Shown in pieces: positions 1-6,179 of a stretch of DNA of 8,870 nucleotides. The stretch comes from JBGTKH01 sp041744735 (lineage in GTDB: Bacteria; Planctomycetota; Planctomycetia; Pirellulales; Pirellulaceae): NCBI GenBank assembly GCA_041744735.1, contig JBGTKH010000313.1, positions 1-8,870 of the forward strand, read 5' to 3'. Under the pieces are notes generated by a model that did not search any database, was not told the DNA's origin, and worked only from the letters and a program-made list of their open reading frames with translations. Both the position numbers and the translations under genes were made by a program. Position 1 is the first letter of the stretch, and every line of letters starts with the position of its first letter.

Positions 1-2
1 TC

Positions 3-66
3 GTAGCCGAAGTCGCCAGACTTTGGCCGGAGGTTGGGAAAACAAAACTCTGGCGAGTTCGGCTAC
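3..66. repeat. GTAGCC palindromic interspersed repeat, form 1 (copy 1)
   Basis: The left arm (3-26) and right arm (43-66) are inverted repeats matching at 21 of 24 positions, with a 16-nt centre. Each arm also folds on itself: CCGAAGTC-GCCA-GACTTTGG on the left, and its counterpart with loop TGGC on the right. A second copy lies at 7876-7948, and a related form lies at 1511 and 2983. There is no coding potential. Elements beginning GTAGCCGAA are familiar as dispersed repeats in planctomycete intergenic DNA; that is recollection, not a search result. Function unknown. Confidence 0.85.
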
Positions 67-77
67 CGTCCGGCGCC

Positions 78-107
78 TTGCTGACGGCCGTCGAGGCAAG
101 CTAGAAT
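78..107 (+). promoter_or_regulatory. possible sigma70-type promoter of the DUF1559 gene
   Basis: A good -10-like hexamer TAGAAT (102-107, one mismatch to TATAAT) lies 18 bp after TTGCTG (78-83), a weak -35. The start of transcription would fall near 113-115, about 35 nt before the ATG. The -10 is the stronger half; the -35 matches only three consensus bases. Confidence 0.35.
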
Positions 108-108
108 C

Positions 109-138
109 AAGGTCGTGAATCCGCGACCTTAACAGGAG
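109..138 (+). promoter_or_regulatory. hairpin and Shine-Dalgarno in the DUF1559 leader
   Basis: AAGGTCG (109-115) and CGACCTT (124-130) form a perfect 7-bp stem with an 8-nt loop. AGGAG at 134-138 follows three bases later, 9 nt before the ATG at 148. The AGGAG fixes the start codon. A hairpin so close to the ribosome-binding site could affect mRNA stability or initiation, but if transcription starts near 114 only part of the stem would be in the transcript. Confidence 0.4.
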
Positions 139-147
139 CCACCGGCA

Positions 148-1056
148 ATGTCCCAAGTGCATTTTGTCAAACCAGTTCGTCACCGTGAATCAGAGTCTGG
201 CTTTACGCTGGTCGAATTGCTTGTCGTCATTGCCATTATCGGGATTCTGGTGGCCTTGTTGTTGCCGGCGGTGCAGTCGGCTCGGGAAGCGGCGCGGCGC
301 GCCGAATGCACGAACAATCTGCGGCAGATGGGGCTGGCCCTGCACAACTACGCCGACGTTTACAAGCACTTTCCGGTCGGCAGCCAGGACAGTTCGAAGC
401 ATGGCCTCTTTACCTATATGTTGCCGTATCTCGAACAGAACACCATCTACGAGAATCTCAATCTCAGCGGCAGCGGACATAGCGATCCGTACCGTTACAC
501 GGTGATCAAGGCGTACGTTTGCCCAAGCTATCCCTACGACAAAGTGGTGCGTGGCAATTCAAACACGTACATGAATGGGGCGATGACCACTTATCTGGGC
601 ACCGCCGGTTGGTGGACGGGGCCCGGGCAGGGTGAACCCAGCAGTTACGGTGACATGCCGAACAACGGGCTGTTTGGCTGGAAGTTTCATCGCATGGTAT
701 CACAGGTGTCGGATGGATTGAGTAACACATTTGCAATCGGTGAATACGTGCATCGCGATCACAAAGGCGGCGCTTATACACAGCCGCCGGGCAACGTGCG
801 GGGCTGGATTTTGGGAGACAACGGCTCGGAGGCCACGTATGCATTTCGTGCGCTGGAATTCGCGTTGAACGCCAAAGTGGACCGCCAGGCCGACGGCATT
901 CCGTTCAACCACTTGCCGATGGGCAGTTACCATCCCAACGGCGCCAACTTTGTGATGGCCGACGGCAGCGTGCACTACATTCCGGACAACGTCAGCTTCA
1001 GCGTTTATCAAGCCTTGGGAACCAGCCATGCCGGCGAATCCGTGCAAGTGCCGTAA
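148..1056 (+). CDS. DUF1559 family pilin-like protein (SBP_bac_10 family)
   Basis: A 302-aa prepilin-like protein. A short basic leader of 18 residues ends in Gly18 and is followed by FTLVELLVVIAIIG, the classic type IV prepilin peptidase site with Glu at +5 (Glu23) and one N-terminal hydrophobic helix (about 19-41). The helix runs into SAREAARRAECTNNLRQMG, typical of planctomycete DUF1559 proteins. Near the C-terminus His262-x9-Asp272-Gly273 is the H-x9-DG motif that defines the family's C-terminal segment. The family exists in tens to hundreds of copies per planctomycete genome, and individual roles are mostly unknown. The product is probably processed by PilD-like peptidase and sits in the cytoplasmic membrane or assembles as a pseudopilin. 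AGGAG 9 nt upstream supports the ATG. The lipoprotein gene overlaps its 3' end, suggesting co-translation. Length is near the usual 300-350 aa, with no sign of damage. Confidence 0.95.
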   Translation: MSQVHFVKPVRHRESESGFTLVELLVVIAIIGILVALLLPAVQSAREAARRAECTNNLRQMGLALHNYADVYKHFPVGSQDSSKHGLFTYMLPYLEQNTIYENLNLSGSGHSDPYRYTVIKAYVCPSYPYDKVVRGNSNTYMNGAMTTYLGTAGWWTGPGQGEPSSYGDMPNNGLFGWKFHRMVSQVSDGLSNTFAIGEYVHRDHKGGAYTQPPGNVRGWILGDNGSEATYAFRALEFALNAKVDRQADGIPFNHLPMGSYHPNGANFVMADGSVHYIPDNVSFSVYQALGTSHAGESVQVP

Positions 1057-1480
1057 TCGCCTCGCGCTGGTTGGGCTGCTGGCGCTGTTGGTGCTGGGGA
1101 TTGGCTGTCAGCGCGGACCGCAGCTTGCGCCGGTGCGCGGGACAGTTTTGTACGACGGCAAGCCGCTGCAGTTCGGCTCAGTCATGTTCCAGCCTCCGTC
1201 CGGGCAACCGGCCCGCGGCGTGATTCAACAAGATGGAAGCTTTCAACTCTCGACGTTTCGGCTTGGCGACGGCGCGGTCGTGGGAATGAATCAAGTTCGC
1301 GTGGCTTGCTGGGAGGGACAGCGTCCGGCGGCGTCAGGCAACGCGGCCACCGGTGAAGTGGCACTCGGCGGATCGTTAATCCCAAAGAAGTACACTAGCT
1401 TCGAAAACAGCGGCATCACAATCGAAGTTAAGCCGGAAGGCAACGACGCCGTCGTGATTGAACTGACCAGCGCTGAATGA
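1028..1480 (+). CDS. small lipoprotein with carboxypeptidase regulatory-like (transthyretin-like) domain
   Basis: A 150-aa exported protein. A basic start is followed by a hydrophobic helix (about 12-25) ending in LVLGIGC, a plausible though not ideal lipobox with Cys27 as the lipidated residue. The rest is a small beta-sandwich-like segment: VRGTVLYDGKPLQFGSVMF (about 36-54), then QDGSFQLST and GDGAVVGMNQVRV (about 67-92). These motifs are common in planctomycete proteins annotated as carboxypeptidase regulatory-like or Ig-like. It ends with LIPKKYTSFENSGITIEV, also typical. No catalytic residues are expected; the usual inference is an envelope or surface structural role. The ATG lies 29 nt inside the DUF1559 gene in another frame. 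GGGA at 1017-1020 is a modest ribosome-binding site, and no other ATG, GTG or TTG precedes the hydrophobic core in this frame. The DUF1559 plus small-lipoprotein pairing recurs in planctomycetes, so the two probably act together. Confidence 0.85.
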   Translation: MPANPCKCRNRLALVGLLALLVLGIGCQRGPQLAPVRGTVLYDGKPLQFGSVMFQPPSGQPARGVIQQDGSFQLSTFRLGDGAVVGMNQVRVACWEGQRPAASGNAATGEVALGGSLIPKKYTSFENSGITIEVKPEGNDAVVIELTSAE

Positions 1481-1510
1481 CGGGCGCGCAATTCAAAACC
1501 ATTTCAAAGC

Positions 1511-1588
1511 CGTAGCCGAAGTCGTGAGACTTCGGAATTCTCCCGAATTCCGCTACGAGTAGCTGGTGAGACTTCGGAAATCTGCTAC
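1511..1588. repeat. GTAGCC palindromic repeat, form 2, with a degraded second copy
   Basis: Bases 1511-1567 match 2983-3039 with only three differences in 57. The fold is an outer stem CGTAGC/GCTACG (1511-1516 and 1552-1557), a perfect 8-bp hairpin CCGAAGTC-GTGA-GACTTCGG (1516-1535), and a second hairpin GGAATTC-TCCC-GAATTCC (1534-1551). Directly after it, 1559-1588 looks like a worn partial copy: GTAGC, TGAGACTTCGGAA, then GCTAC. It lies between the lipoprotein stop and the next gene. A role as terminator or mRNA stabiliser is possible, but no U-tract follows. The rest of 1481-1708 has no gene. Confidence 0.85.
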
Positions 1589-1708
1589 ACCTCGTCGGCT
1601 CGTACTGCACCCAAAAAGTGTCCGGCGAAACCCGACACGTCTGGCGGTGTTGAATTCCTGTGGCCGATTTGCAGTTCACAGGATCGTCGGCAGCAAAGGA
1701 CACGAAGC

Positions 1709-2968
1709 ATGACCCGCCGGTACCCCACCTCGAATGATTTGAATCGGATTGCAGTGATCGCCGCGATTTCGGCTCTCGCGATCGGCTTTTCGGGCTTCTG
1801 TGAGGCTCAAGACGACGCGCAGCAACCGCAAGAGCATCGCCCATTCTCACAGCGATTCTCGCCCGGCCGCGATTACGGTTCCAGCGAGGTCGTGCCCCAG
1901 CGATATTCAACACCATACGAGCCGGCCGCGATGTCTTTTGAGCCACGGCCTTCCTTTGGCAGTTGGACCGGCTCGGGCGGAACAGAGCCACAGTACTCGT
2001 CCGAAGGCGGGCGAGCACAGCCCGGTACATTTGAAAGCGATCCCATTGAGACGGGATATGTTTTTCTAGACGGCAAGTACCTTGCACCCCCGTATCAGGT
2101 TCGGGTGTCCGACGGCACAGTTTACATCAACGAGGAACCATTGAGCGGACTTTCCGCTGCGAACGGGCAAGACGACCGCGACAGTCGCGGCTGGGGTTCG
2201 CGCGGCGCAGGATTCCGCGAAAACCCGTACCGGCGAATCATTGCGGATTTAGATTCCGGCCACGTGGTATTTGCCTATGCGGAGCAGCCGCTGATGACGC
2301 TCAACGACACGTTGGCAACGCGCGAATTCCTCGCGGTGGTAACCGCCGGTGACAAACGATCCGACGCGCTCGACGAACTGGAAGCCGTTTTGCCCGATAA
2401 CGTTGATTACGAAAAGTTGTCTTCATGGTTAAGTGGTTTCACGCCGCCACCGGAATTGATCGAACGGGCCAAGGCTGACATCGCAGCGTACGACGCGACC
2501 GAAGCATCGAACCTTGAGTCGATTGCGGCCACGCGGCGAGCGGACGTACTGGCTTATCCATTGACCGTCGTGGGAATGATGTTGGCCGTTTTCGCGGTGG
2601 GGCACGTCCTGCTCACGCGGCCGCCGGAATGGGCCACGAAGGAAGCAGCCGACGCATCGCCGAAGGCAATTCGTTCGGTGGGCATCGCGGTTCTATTGAT
2701 CCTTATCTTGTCCGGATTGGATTTGGCCTGGACGATTCTGGCCTGGCAGGCGGGACAGATGCGGGAATTGAATCCGTTGGGCAGCCAACTGATTCAGAAC
2801 CCGGCGGCGCTGGTTGCGTTTAAGACGACGGTCACGTTGCTCGCCGCCGGATTGCTGTTCGCTCTGCGGCGTCATCAGTCGGCACAGTACGGCGCGTGGT
2901 GGCTCTGTTTGCTGCTCACCATCCTGACCTTCCGCTGGCTGACCTTCAACTCGCTCTTCGTTTCCTAG
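1709..2968 (+). CDS. exported/membrane protein with DUF5658-like C-terminal domain
   Basis: A 419-aa protein. An N-terminal signal peptide or anchor (about 13-33, ending near GFCEAQ) is followed by a disordered, Ser/Pro/Gln-rich stretch (35-112). Then comes a small conserved-looking segment ETGYVFLDGKYLAPPYQVRV (about 114-133), a style seen in other planctomycete secreted proteins, and a soluble part to about 275. Four hydrophobic segments follow at about 281-303, 323-346, 367-386 and 395-413. The last three, with Asp338, the ELNP motif (353-356) and Lys372, resemble the DUF5658 membrane family; its function is unknown. AAGGA (1696-1700) lies 8 nt before the ATG. It is flanked on both sides by nearly identical form-2 repeats and converges with the SPFH gene. 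The DUF5658 assignment is from memory of the motif pattern; the exported N-terminal part has no assigned function. Confidence 0.75.
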   Translation: MTRRYPTSNDLNRIAVIAAISALAIGFSGFCEAQDDAQQPQEHRPFSQRFSPGRDYGSSEVVPQRYSTPYEPAAMSFEPRPSFGSWTGSGGTEPQYSSEGGRAQPGTFESDPIETGYVFLDGKYLAPPYQVRVSDGTVYINEEPLSGLSAANGQDDRDSRGWGSRGAGFRENPYRRIIADLDSGHVVFAYAEQPLMTLNDTLATREFLAVVTAGDKRSDALDELEAVLPDNVDYEKLSSWLSGFTPPPELIERAKADIAAYDATEASNLESIAATRRADVLAYPLTVVGMMLAVFAVGHVLLTRPPEWATKEAADASPKAIRSVGIAVLLILILSGLDLAWTILAWQAGQMRELNPLGSQLIQNPAALVAFKTTVTLLAAGLLFALRRHQSAQYGAWWLCLLLTILTFRWLTFNSLFVS

Positions 2969-2982
2969 TGGCGGATCAAAAG

Positions 2983-3040
2983 CGTAGCCGAAGTCGTGAG
3001 ACTTCGGAATTCTCACGAATTCCGTTACGAGTTGCTGGTT
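2983..3040. repeat. GTAGCC palindromic repeat, form 2 (copy 2)
   Basis: A near-identical copy of 1511-1567. The CCGAAGTC-GTGA-GACTTCGG hairpin is unchanged. The second loop is TCAC instead of TCCC, and the outer stem has one G-T pair (CGTAGC with GTTACG). It fills most of the 87-bp gap between two converging genes, where a hairpin readable from both strands could help end transcription or protect mRNA 3' ends. No U-tract is seen on either side. Confidence 0.85.
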
Positions 3041-3055
3041 GGAAACGCGCTCGGC

Positions 3056-4453
3056 TCAAAAGTGATCGCCGCCGCCGAGCTTCTCTTCGACTTTGTCCGC
3101 TTGCCAAGCCAACGCCGTGATGACGCGCGTGACTTCCAGCGGGTCAGCCGTGTCGGCTAGTTGATTGGCCTGCACCACAACGAACTCACCCGAGTCGGTT
3201 TGCCGCACGGCGAACGCGCCGTGCACCATTTGTGTGTTGTAGCGCAGTAAAGCGAGCGCGTTCTTCTCTGAGGCCGGACCGCACGTCGAGGCATAAGAAA
3301 TGAGATCGTGTCCCTCCTCGTCCTTGCGGCCGAATTGCACGTCGACGGTTTGCTTGCGCAGCGCACCAATCGGGACGATGATCTGCCATGCGTCGCCCGA
3401 CTCTCGAATTTGCCAGCCGGCCGACTGCGCGACGCCGCGGACAAGCTGTTTCGGGTCCACCACCAGCGGCTGCAATTCGCCGAAATCCATTCCGCCGCCG
3501 GCAGCCGCCCCAGCGACTGCGGCCGCTCCGATCGGTCCGGCACCGGCGGGCGCACCGAACGACGGAGGAGCCGTTGGCTGCGGCGCTGCTTGATTCGCTG
3601 GGGCACCTTGCATGGCTCGATTGATCAGGTTCGGCATCATCATGCCGAAGCCGGCGCCCATTCCCATGCCCATCGCGCCGCTGCCCATTCCGCCGCCGCC
3701 TTGCTCGGCCATTTTCGCCATGCTGTTCGCGGTCTGGTACATCGTAAAGGCATGCAAGTCGCCGATCGCACCCATGCTGCTGCGCGTGTCGATCGCCTTT
3801 TGCACTTCGTCGGGCGGCGTAATGGCGTTGATGAAGAAGTCGGCTAACTCCAAGCCGTACTTGGCGAACTCTTCGCTCACCTTGACGCGCGTAGCCGACG
3901 CGATCTCATCGAACTTGGCCGGCAGATCGAGCATGCTGAGGTTGCTCGAGCCGAGCACGTCGGTCATCCGCGAGACGATCAGGTCCTTTAGAAACGAGGT
4001 CACTTCGTCGGTTGTGTATTTGCCTTGCGTGCCCACCAGTGTGCTGATTAACAGCGGCGACTGAGTGACGCGGAACGAAAACTTACCGAAGCTGCGCAGC
4101 CGCACGATACCGAAATCCTTGTCGCGCAGCGTAACCGGCTGCCGCGTGCCCCATTTCTGATCGAGGAACGTTTGCTTGCCGACGAAATACACCTGCGCCT
4201 GAAACGGCGACCGCTCCCACGGGATCGTGAGCAGGCGCGTCAGGATTGGCACATTAGCGGTGGTCAGCGTGTGACGCCCGGGGCCAAACGTGTCCAGCGC
4301 CTTGCCGTCGCGGAAAAAAACGGCCTCTTGGTTCTCTTGCACGATTAACTGAGCGCCGATCTTGATGTCCGCCGACCCTTGCGGCGGCACACGGTGCACG
4401 AGCGAACGGTTTGATTCGTCGAAGAAATCGATGACTTCCAAGCGGATTCCCAT
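3056..4453 (-). CDS. SPFH domain protein (YdjI/virion-core-like, Band_7_1) with extra C-terminal domain
   Basis: A 465-aa protein with three parts. Residues about 20-250 form an SPFH/band-7 domain of the YdjI type: GAQLIVQENQEAVFFRDGK, then FGPGRHTLTTANVPIL, a central strand region with QVYFV and KWGTRQPV, and the helical KVSEEFAKYGLELADFFINAITPPDEV. Residues 251-322 are a Gly/Met-rich then Ala/Pro-rich linker. Residues about 330-458 form a separate alpha/beta domain (GWQIRESGDAWQIIVPIG, then ALLRYNTQMVHGAFAV) that resembles YbjN or type III chaperone-like folds; this is an inference by eye. There is no membrane helix, as in YdjI. In Bacillus, YdjI-type proteins work with membrane partners and PspA in envelope stress; a similar scaffold role here is inference. 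AAGGA (4461-4465) lies 7 nt before the ATG. It is the second gene of an operon with the 171-aa helical protein, separated by a heptamer array. Confidence 0.88.
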   Translation of the reverse strand: MGIRLEVIDFFDESNRSLVHRVPPQGSADIKIGAQLIVQENQEAVFFRDGKALDTFGPGRHTLTTANVPILTRLLTIPWERSPFQAQVYFVGKQTFLDQKWGTRQPVTLRDKDFGIVRLRSFGKFSFRVTQSPLLISTLVGTQGKYTTDEVTSFLKDLIVSRMTDVLGSSNLSMLDLPAKFDEIASATRVKVSEEFAKYGLELADFFINAITPPDEVQKAIDTRSSMGAIGDLHAFTMYQTANSMAKMAEQGGGGMGSGAMGMGMGAGFGMMMPNLINRAMQGAPANQAAPQPTAPPSFGAPAGAGPIGAAAVAGAAAGGGMDFGELQPLVVDPKQLVRGVAQSAGWQIRESGDAWQIIVPIGALRKQTVDVQFGRKDEEGHDLISYASTCGPASEKNALALLRYNTQMVHGAFAVRQTDSGEFVVVQANQLADTADPLEVTRVITALAWQADKVEEKLGGGDHF

Positions 4454-4466
4454 GGGTTGGTCCTTG

Positions 4467-4526
4467 GTCAGTTGTCAGTTGTCAGTTGTCAGTTGTCAGT
4501 TGTCAGTTGTCAGTTGTCAGTTGTCA
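4467..4526. repeat. tandem heptamer array, (GTCAGTT) x 8.6
   Basis: Eight perfect, uninterrupted units of GTCAGTT (4467-4522) are followed by a partial unit GTCA (4523-4526). On the minus strand the array reads TGACAAC repeated: its first TGA is the stop codon of the helical-protein gene, and its end touches the ribosome-binding site (4461-4465) of the SPFH gene. Because 7 is not a multiple of 3, TGA occurs in all three minus frames. Similar heptamer arrays (STRR) are known from cyanobacteria. Perfect identity suggests recent slippage or strong homogenisation. Confidence 0.97.
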
Positions 4527-5039
4527 CTGAGGGCCGAGGCCTTTTAGTAGGTCGCTGCGTTGGGCGAACTTGCGTTCTACTTCGTCGATGCGCTGCAGCA
4601 GATCGGAGACGACGGCGCTGGGGGCGTCGGGTTTTACTGACAGTTGTTCGATGCTTGCCGCCAGCGAGTCGACTTGGCTCATCAATGACATGTCCAGATT
4701 GTACACGTCGTCGAGCAGATCTTCGCGGACTTTCACGAAGTCGAATAGGCCGCTGTAGCCGCGCACCTCGCCGCGCATTCGCGAGATTAGGCCATCCAGT
4801 CGCGTCCTCACGCGTTCGCACTGAGGCAAATGATCGATCTGTCCGGCGTCGGCCAAGCCCCGCATGAAATCGTCCAAGCCGCGTTTGCTCTGCTGCAAGC
4901 GATCGGCGAGCCACGTGCGGGCTAAATAATCGCTTTCTCGGCGGTACTCTTTACCCAGATAGCCGCGAAAGCCAGGGATGAAACGCAGTATCGACTCGAA
5001 CCAGTTTCGGCTCTCGGCATGGCGATTAGGATCGGGCAC
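4524..5039 (-). CDS. helical protein of unknown function, operon partner of the SPFH protein
   Basis: A 171-aa protein, almost wholly alpha-helical by composition, with no signal peptide and no membrane segment. Conserved-looking stretches are PGFRGYLGKEYRRESDYLAR (22-41), a middle MRGEVRGYSGLFDFVKV (88-104), and a C-terminal heptad-like helix LLQRIDEVERKFAQR (147-161). I recall the GY-x2-KE-x-RRE-x-D and RGYSGLFD patterns from uncharacterised proteins found beside SPFH genes, but cannot verify it here. A role as partner or regulator of the SPFH scaffold is inferred from position only. The start is GTG (5039-5037), chosen because AAGGAG (5047-5052) lies exactly 7 nt upstream; the nearby ATG (5020-5018) is in another frame. 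The stop codon TGA is the first unit of the heptamer array. A TATAAT -10 lies about 65 bp upstream. Confidence 0.8.
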   Translation of the reverse strand: MPDPNRHAESRNWFESILRFIPGFRGYLGKEYRRESDYLARTWLADRLQQSKRGLDDFMRGLADAGQIDHLPQCERVRTRLDGLISRMRGEVRGYSGLFDFVKVREDLLDDVYNLDMSLMSQVDSLAASIEQLSVKPDAPSAVVSDLLQRIDEVERKFAQRSDLLKGLGPQ

Positions 5040-5362
5040 GATGGTTCTCCTTGGAATTGAATGGCGATCGCCCGGAATTAGATTCGTGTCGGTCGGCGGC
5101 CGACATTATAGGACAAATTGGCCTGCGATGGAGTTGTGGTTAACCAGGTGATTCGCGTGAATGCGCGGGATCTTGCCTTGGTTGTCTCATTGGCCACGGT
5201 CGCCATCGTCGCAGGCGGAGCTGATGCACGAATACTTGTCGACTTGTCGCGAATCTGCGGCCGATTCGTCTGGCCTGACCGGCGTTGATTTGATATCGTG
5301 CCGCCGCTTATCAGCGTCTGGGGCTGCTTCTCCTCTGGAAACACTCGGATCATCCGCCGCGC
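5040..5362. other. divergent intergenic region (323 bp)
   Basis: This gap separates the minus-strand SPFH operon from the plus-strand HEAT gene, so it should hold both promoters. I see a TATAAT on the minus strand (5105-5110), an overlapping inverted repeat TGTCGG/CCGACA (5087-5092 and 5100-5105, 7-nt loop), and a perfect 10-bp palindrome TGGTTAACCA (5137-5146), a possible operator. For the plus-strand gene I found no convincing promoter and no Shine-Dalgarno. Open frames crossing it look accidental. Confidence 0.6.
5105..5110 (-). promoter_or_regulatory. possible -10 element of the SPFH operon
   Basis: The minus strand reads a perfect TATAAT here. No good -35 is found 16-18 bp upstream, and the hexamer at a 17-bp spacing, CTCCAT, is poor. 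Transcription would start near 5098, giving a leader of about 58 nt with the AAGGAG site. The hairpin TGTCGG/CCGACA (5087-5105) touches the -10 and covers the start site, so it could be an operator or leader hairpin. Confidence 0.35.
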
Positions 5363-6073
5363 ATGTACACGTCAGGCACAAAATGGTTGCTGGTATTTGG
5401 ATGCTTGCTGGAATTGACGGCACTGGCGGGCTGCGCGAAAGGTCCGTTGTGGCGAACGGGTTACATCAGCCCGTGGGTGCGCAAGAAGTGGACCGAGGAC
5501 GAACGGTACGGACCGACGCTGTTCACGCGGCTGCCGGCCATTGAATCGCTGGCCGACCGTGCGGCCTGGATGGACCCGGCGGAGCGGGAGCAAGTGTCGC
5601 GGGAGTTCGCCGAGCAACTGCGGACCGAGACAAATCCGCTCGTGCGTATTAATCTGGTGCGGGCGCTGGGTGCGTTTCCGACTGAAACGGCGGCCGAGGC
5701 GCTGCGGACGGCCATCACCGACAGCGACAGCGAGGTGCGAATGGCCGCCTGTGACGCTTGGGAGCGGCGCGGCGGGCGGGAAGCCTTGGAAACACTGGCA
5801 GCAGTAGTGGGCAGCGACACGAGCCTCGACGTGCGTTTGGCGGCTACGCGATCCTTGGCCGCGTTTCCCGACCCCGCCGCCGTGCGGGCGCTGGGCATTG
5901 CTTTAGACGACGCTGATCCGGCTCTGCAATACCGGGCGGTGCAGTCGTTAAAGTCGGCATCGGGCGTTGATTACGGCACCGACTTGACCGCTTGGCGTCA
6001 ATTTGTGCGGGGCGAAACCCCGCTGCCTTCGCGGGAGCCATCGCTGGTCGAGAGGCTGCGCAATTGGAATTGA
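5363..6073 (+). CDS. HEAT-repeat lipoprotein
   Basis: A 236-aa exported protein. The N-terminus WLLVFGCLLELTALAGC has a clear lipobox LAGC with Cys24 as the lipidated residue. Residues 25-85 are a short N-terminal region (YISPWVRKKWTEDERYGPTL). From about 88 to 202 there are about four HEAT-like helical pairs: NPLVRINLVRALGAF, DSEVRMAACDAWERRG, SLDVRLAATRSLAAF and DPALQYRAVQSLKSA, each starting with a D/NPxVR-type turn. The tail (203-219) reads DYGTDLTAWRQFVRGE, which I associate with planctomycete HEAT lipoproteins. HEAT solenoids bind proteins; the partner is unknown and no enzyme motif is present. ATG 5363 is the only usable start before the hydrophobic core, since the in-frame stop at 5291 and the codons after it give no ATG, GTG or TTG. 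No Shine-Dalgarno is visible. It stands alone on its strand. Confidence 0.87.
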   Translation: MYTSGTKWLLVFGCLLELTALAGCAKGPLWRTGYISPWVRKKWTEDERYGPTLFTRLPAIESLADRAAWMDPAEREQVSREFAEQLRTETNPLVRINLVRALGAFPTETAAEALRTAITDSDSEVRMAACDAWERRGGREALETLAAVVGSDTSLDVRLAATRSLAAFPDPAAVRALGIALDDADPALQYRAVQSLKSASGVDYGTDLTAWRQFVRGETPLPSREPSLVERLRNWN

Positions 6074-6112
6074 GCGGGCAAGTTGCGAGAAATTCCGGGT
6101 CAAGGCTAAAAT

Positions 6113-6179
6113 GTGGGGTAAGCATCCTGCTTGCCAACTCGATTTCCGCGATAAAACGCAAGCTTGAAGCTTACGCCAC
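6113..6179. repeat. imperfect inverted repeat of a second interspersed type (GTAAGC)
   Basis: The arms 6113-6134 and 6158-6179 pair at 18 of 22 positions around a 23-nt centre. The left arm begins GTGGGGTAAGCATCCTGC and the right arm ends GAAGCTTACGCCAC. It starts 39 nt after the HEAT gene stop. The wording resembles a dispersed planctomycete repeat I recall (GTAAGC followed by a GCTTGC inverted match), but only one copy is in this window. It may act as a transcription end or mRNA 3' hairpin; no U-tract follows. Confidence 0.7.

Noticed and set aside
1428..2087. 219-aa minus-strand open frame
   Set aside because: It runs through a palindromic repeat and antisense to the 419-aa gene; the translation is Arg/Ser-rich and resembles no protein family.
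3308..3847. 179-aa plus-strand open frame antisense to the SPFH gene
   Set aside because: It is a shadow of a high-GC gene; His/Arg/Ala-rich with no recognisable domain or ribosome-binding site.
3889..3900. A GTAGCCGA match inside the SPFH gene
   Set aside because: Only the first eight bases match the repeat; no hairpin arms follow, so it is ordinary coding sequence.
4467..4526. CRISPR-like array
   Set aside because: The units are 7 bp and directly adjacent, with no spacers and no cas genes nearby.
4362..4547. Plus-strand open frames through the heptamer array, encoding SCQLSVV-type repeats
   Set aside because: They exist only because the 7-bp array is open in these frames, have no ribosome-binding site, and overlap the better supported SPFH and helical-protein genes on the other strand.
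5078..5353. 91-aa minus-strand open frame in the divergent gap
   Set aside because: Its composition is Arg/Thr/Ser-rich without motifs or a Shine-Dalgarno, and it would cover the likely promoter of the SPFH operon.
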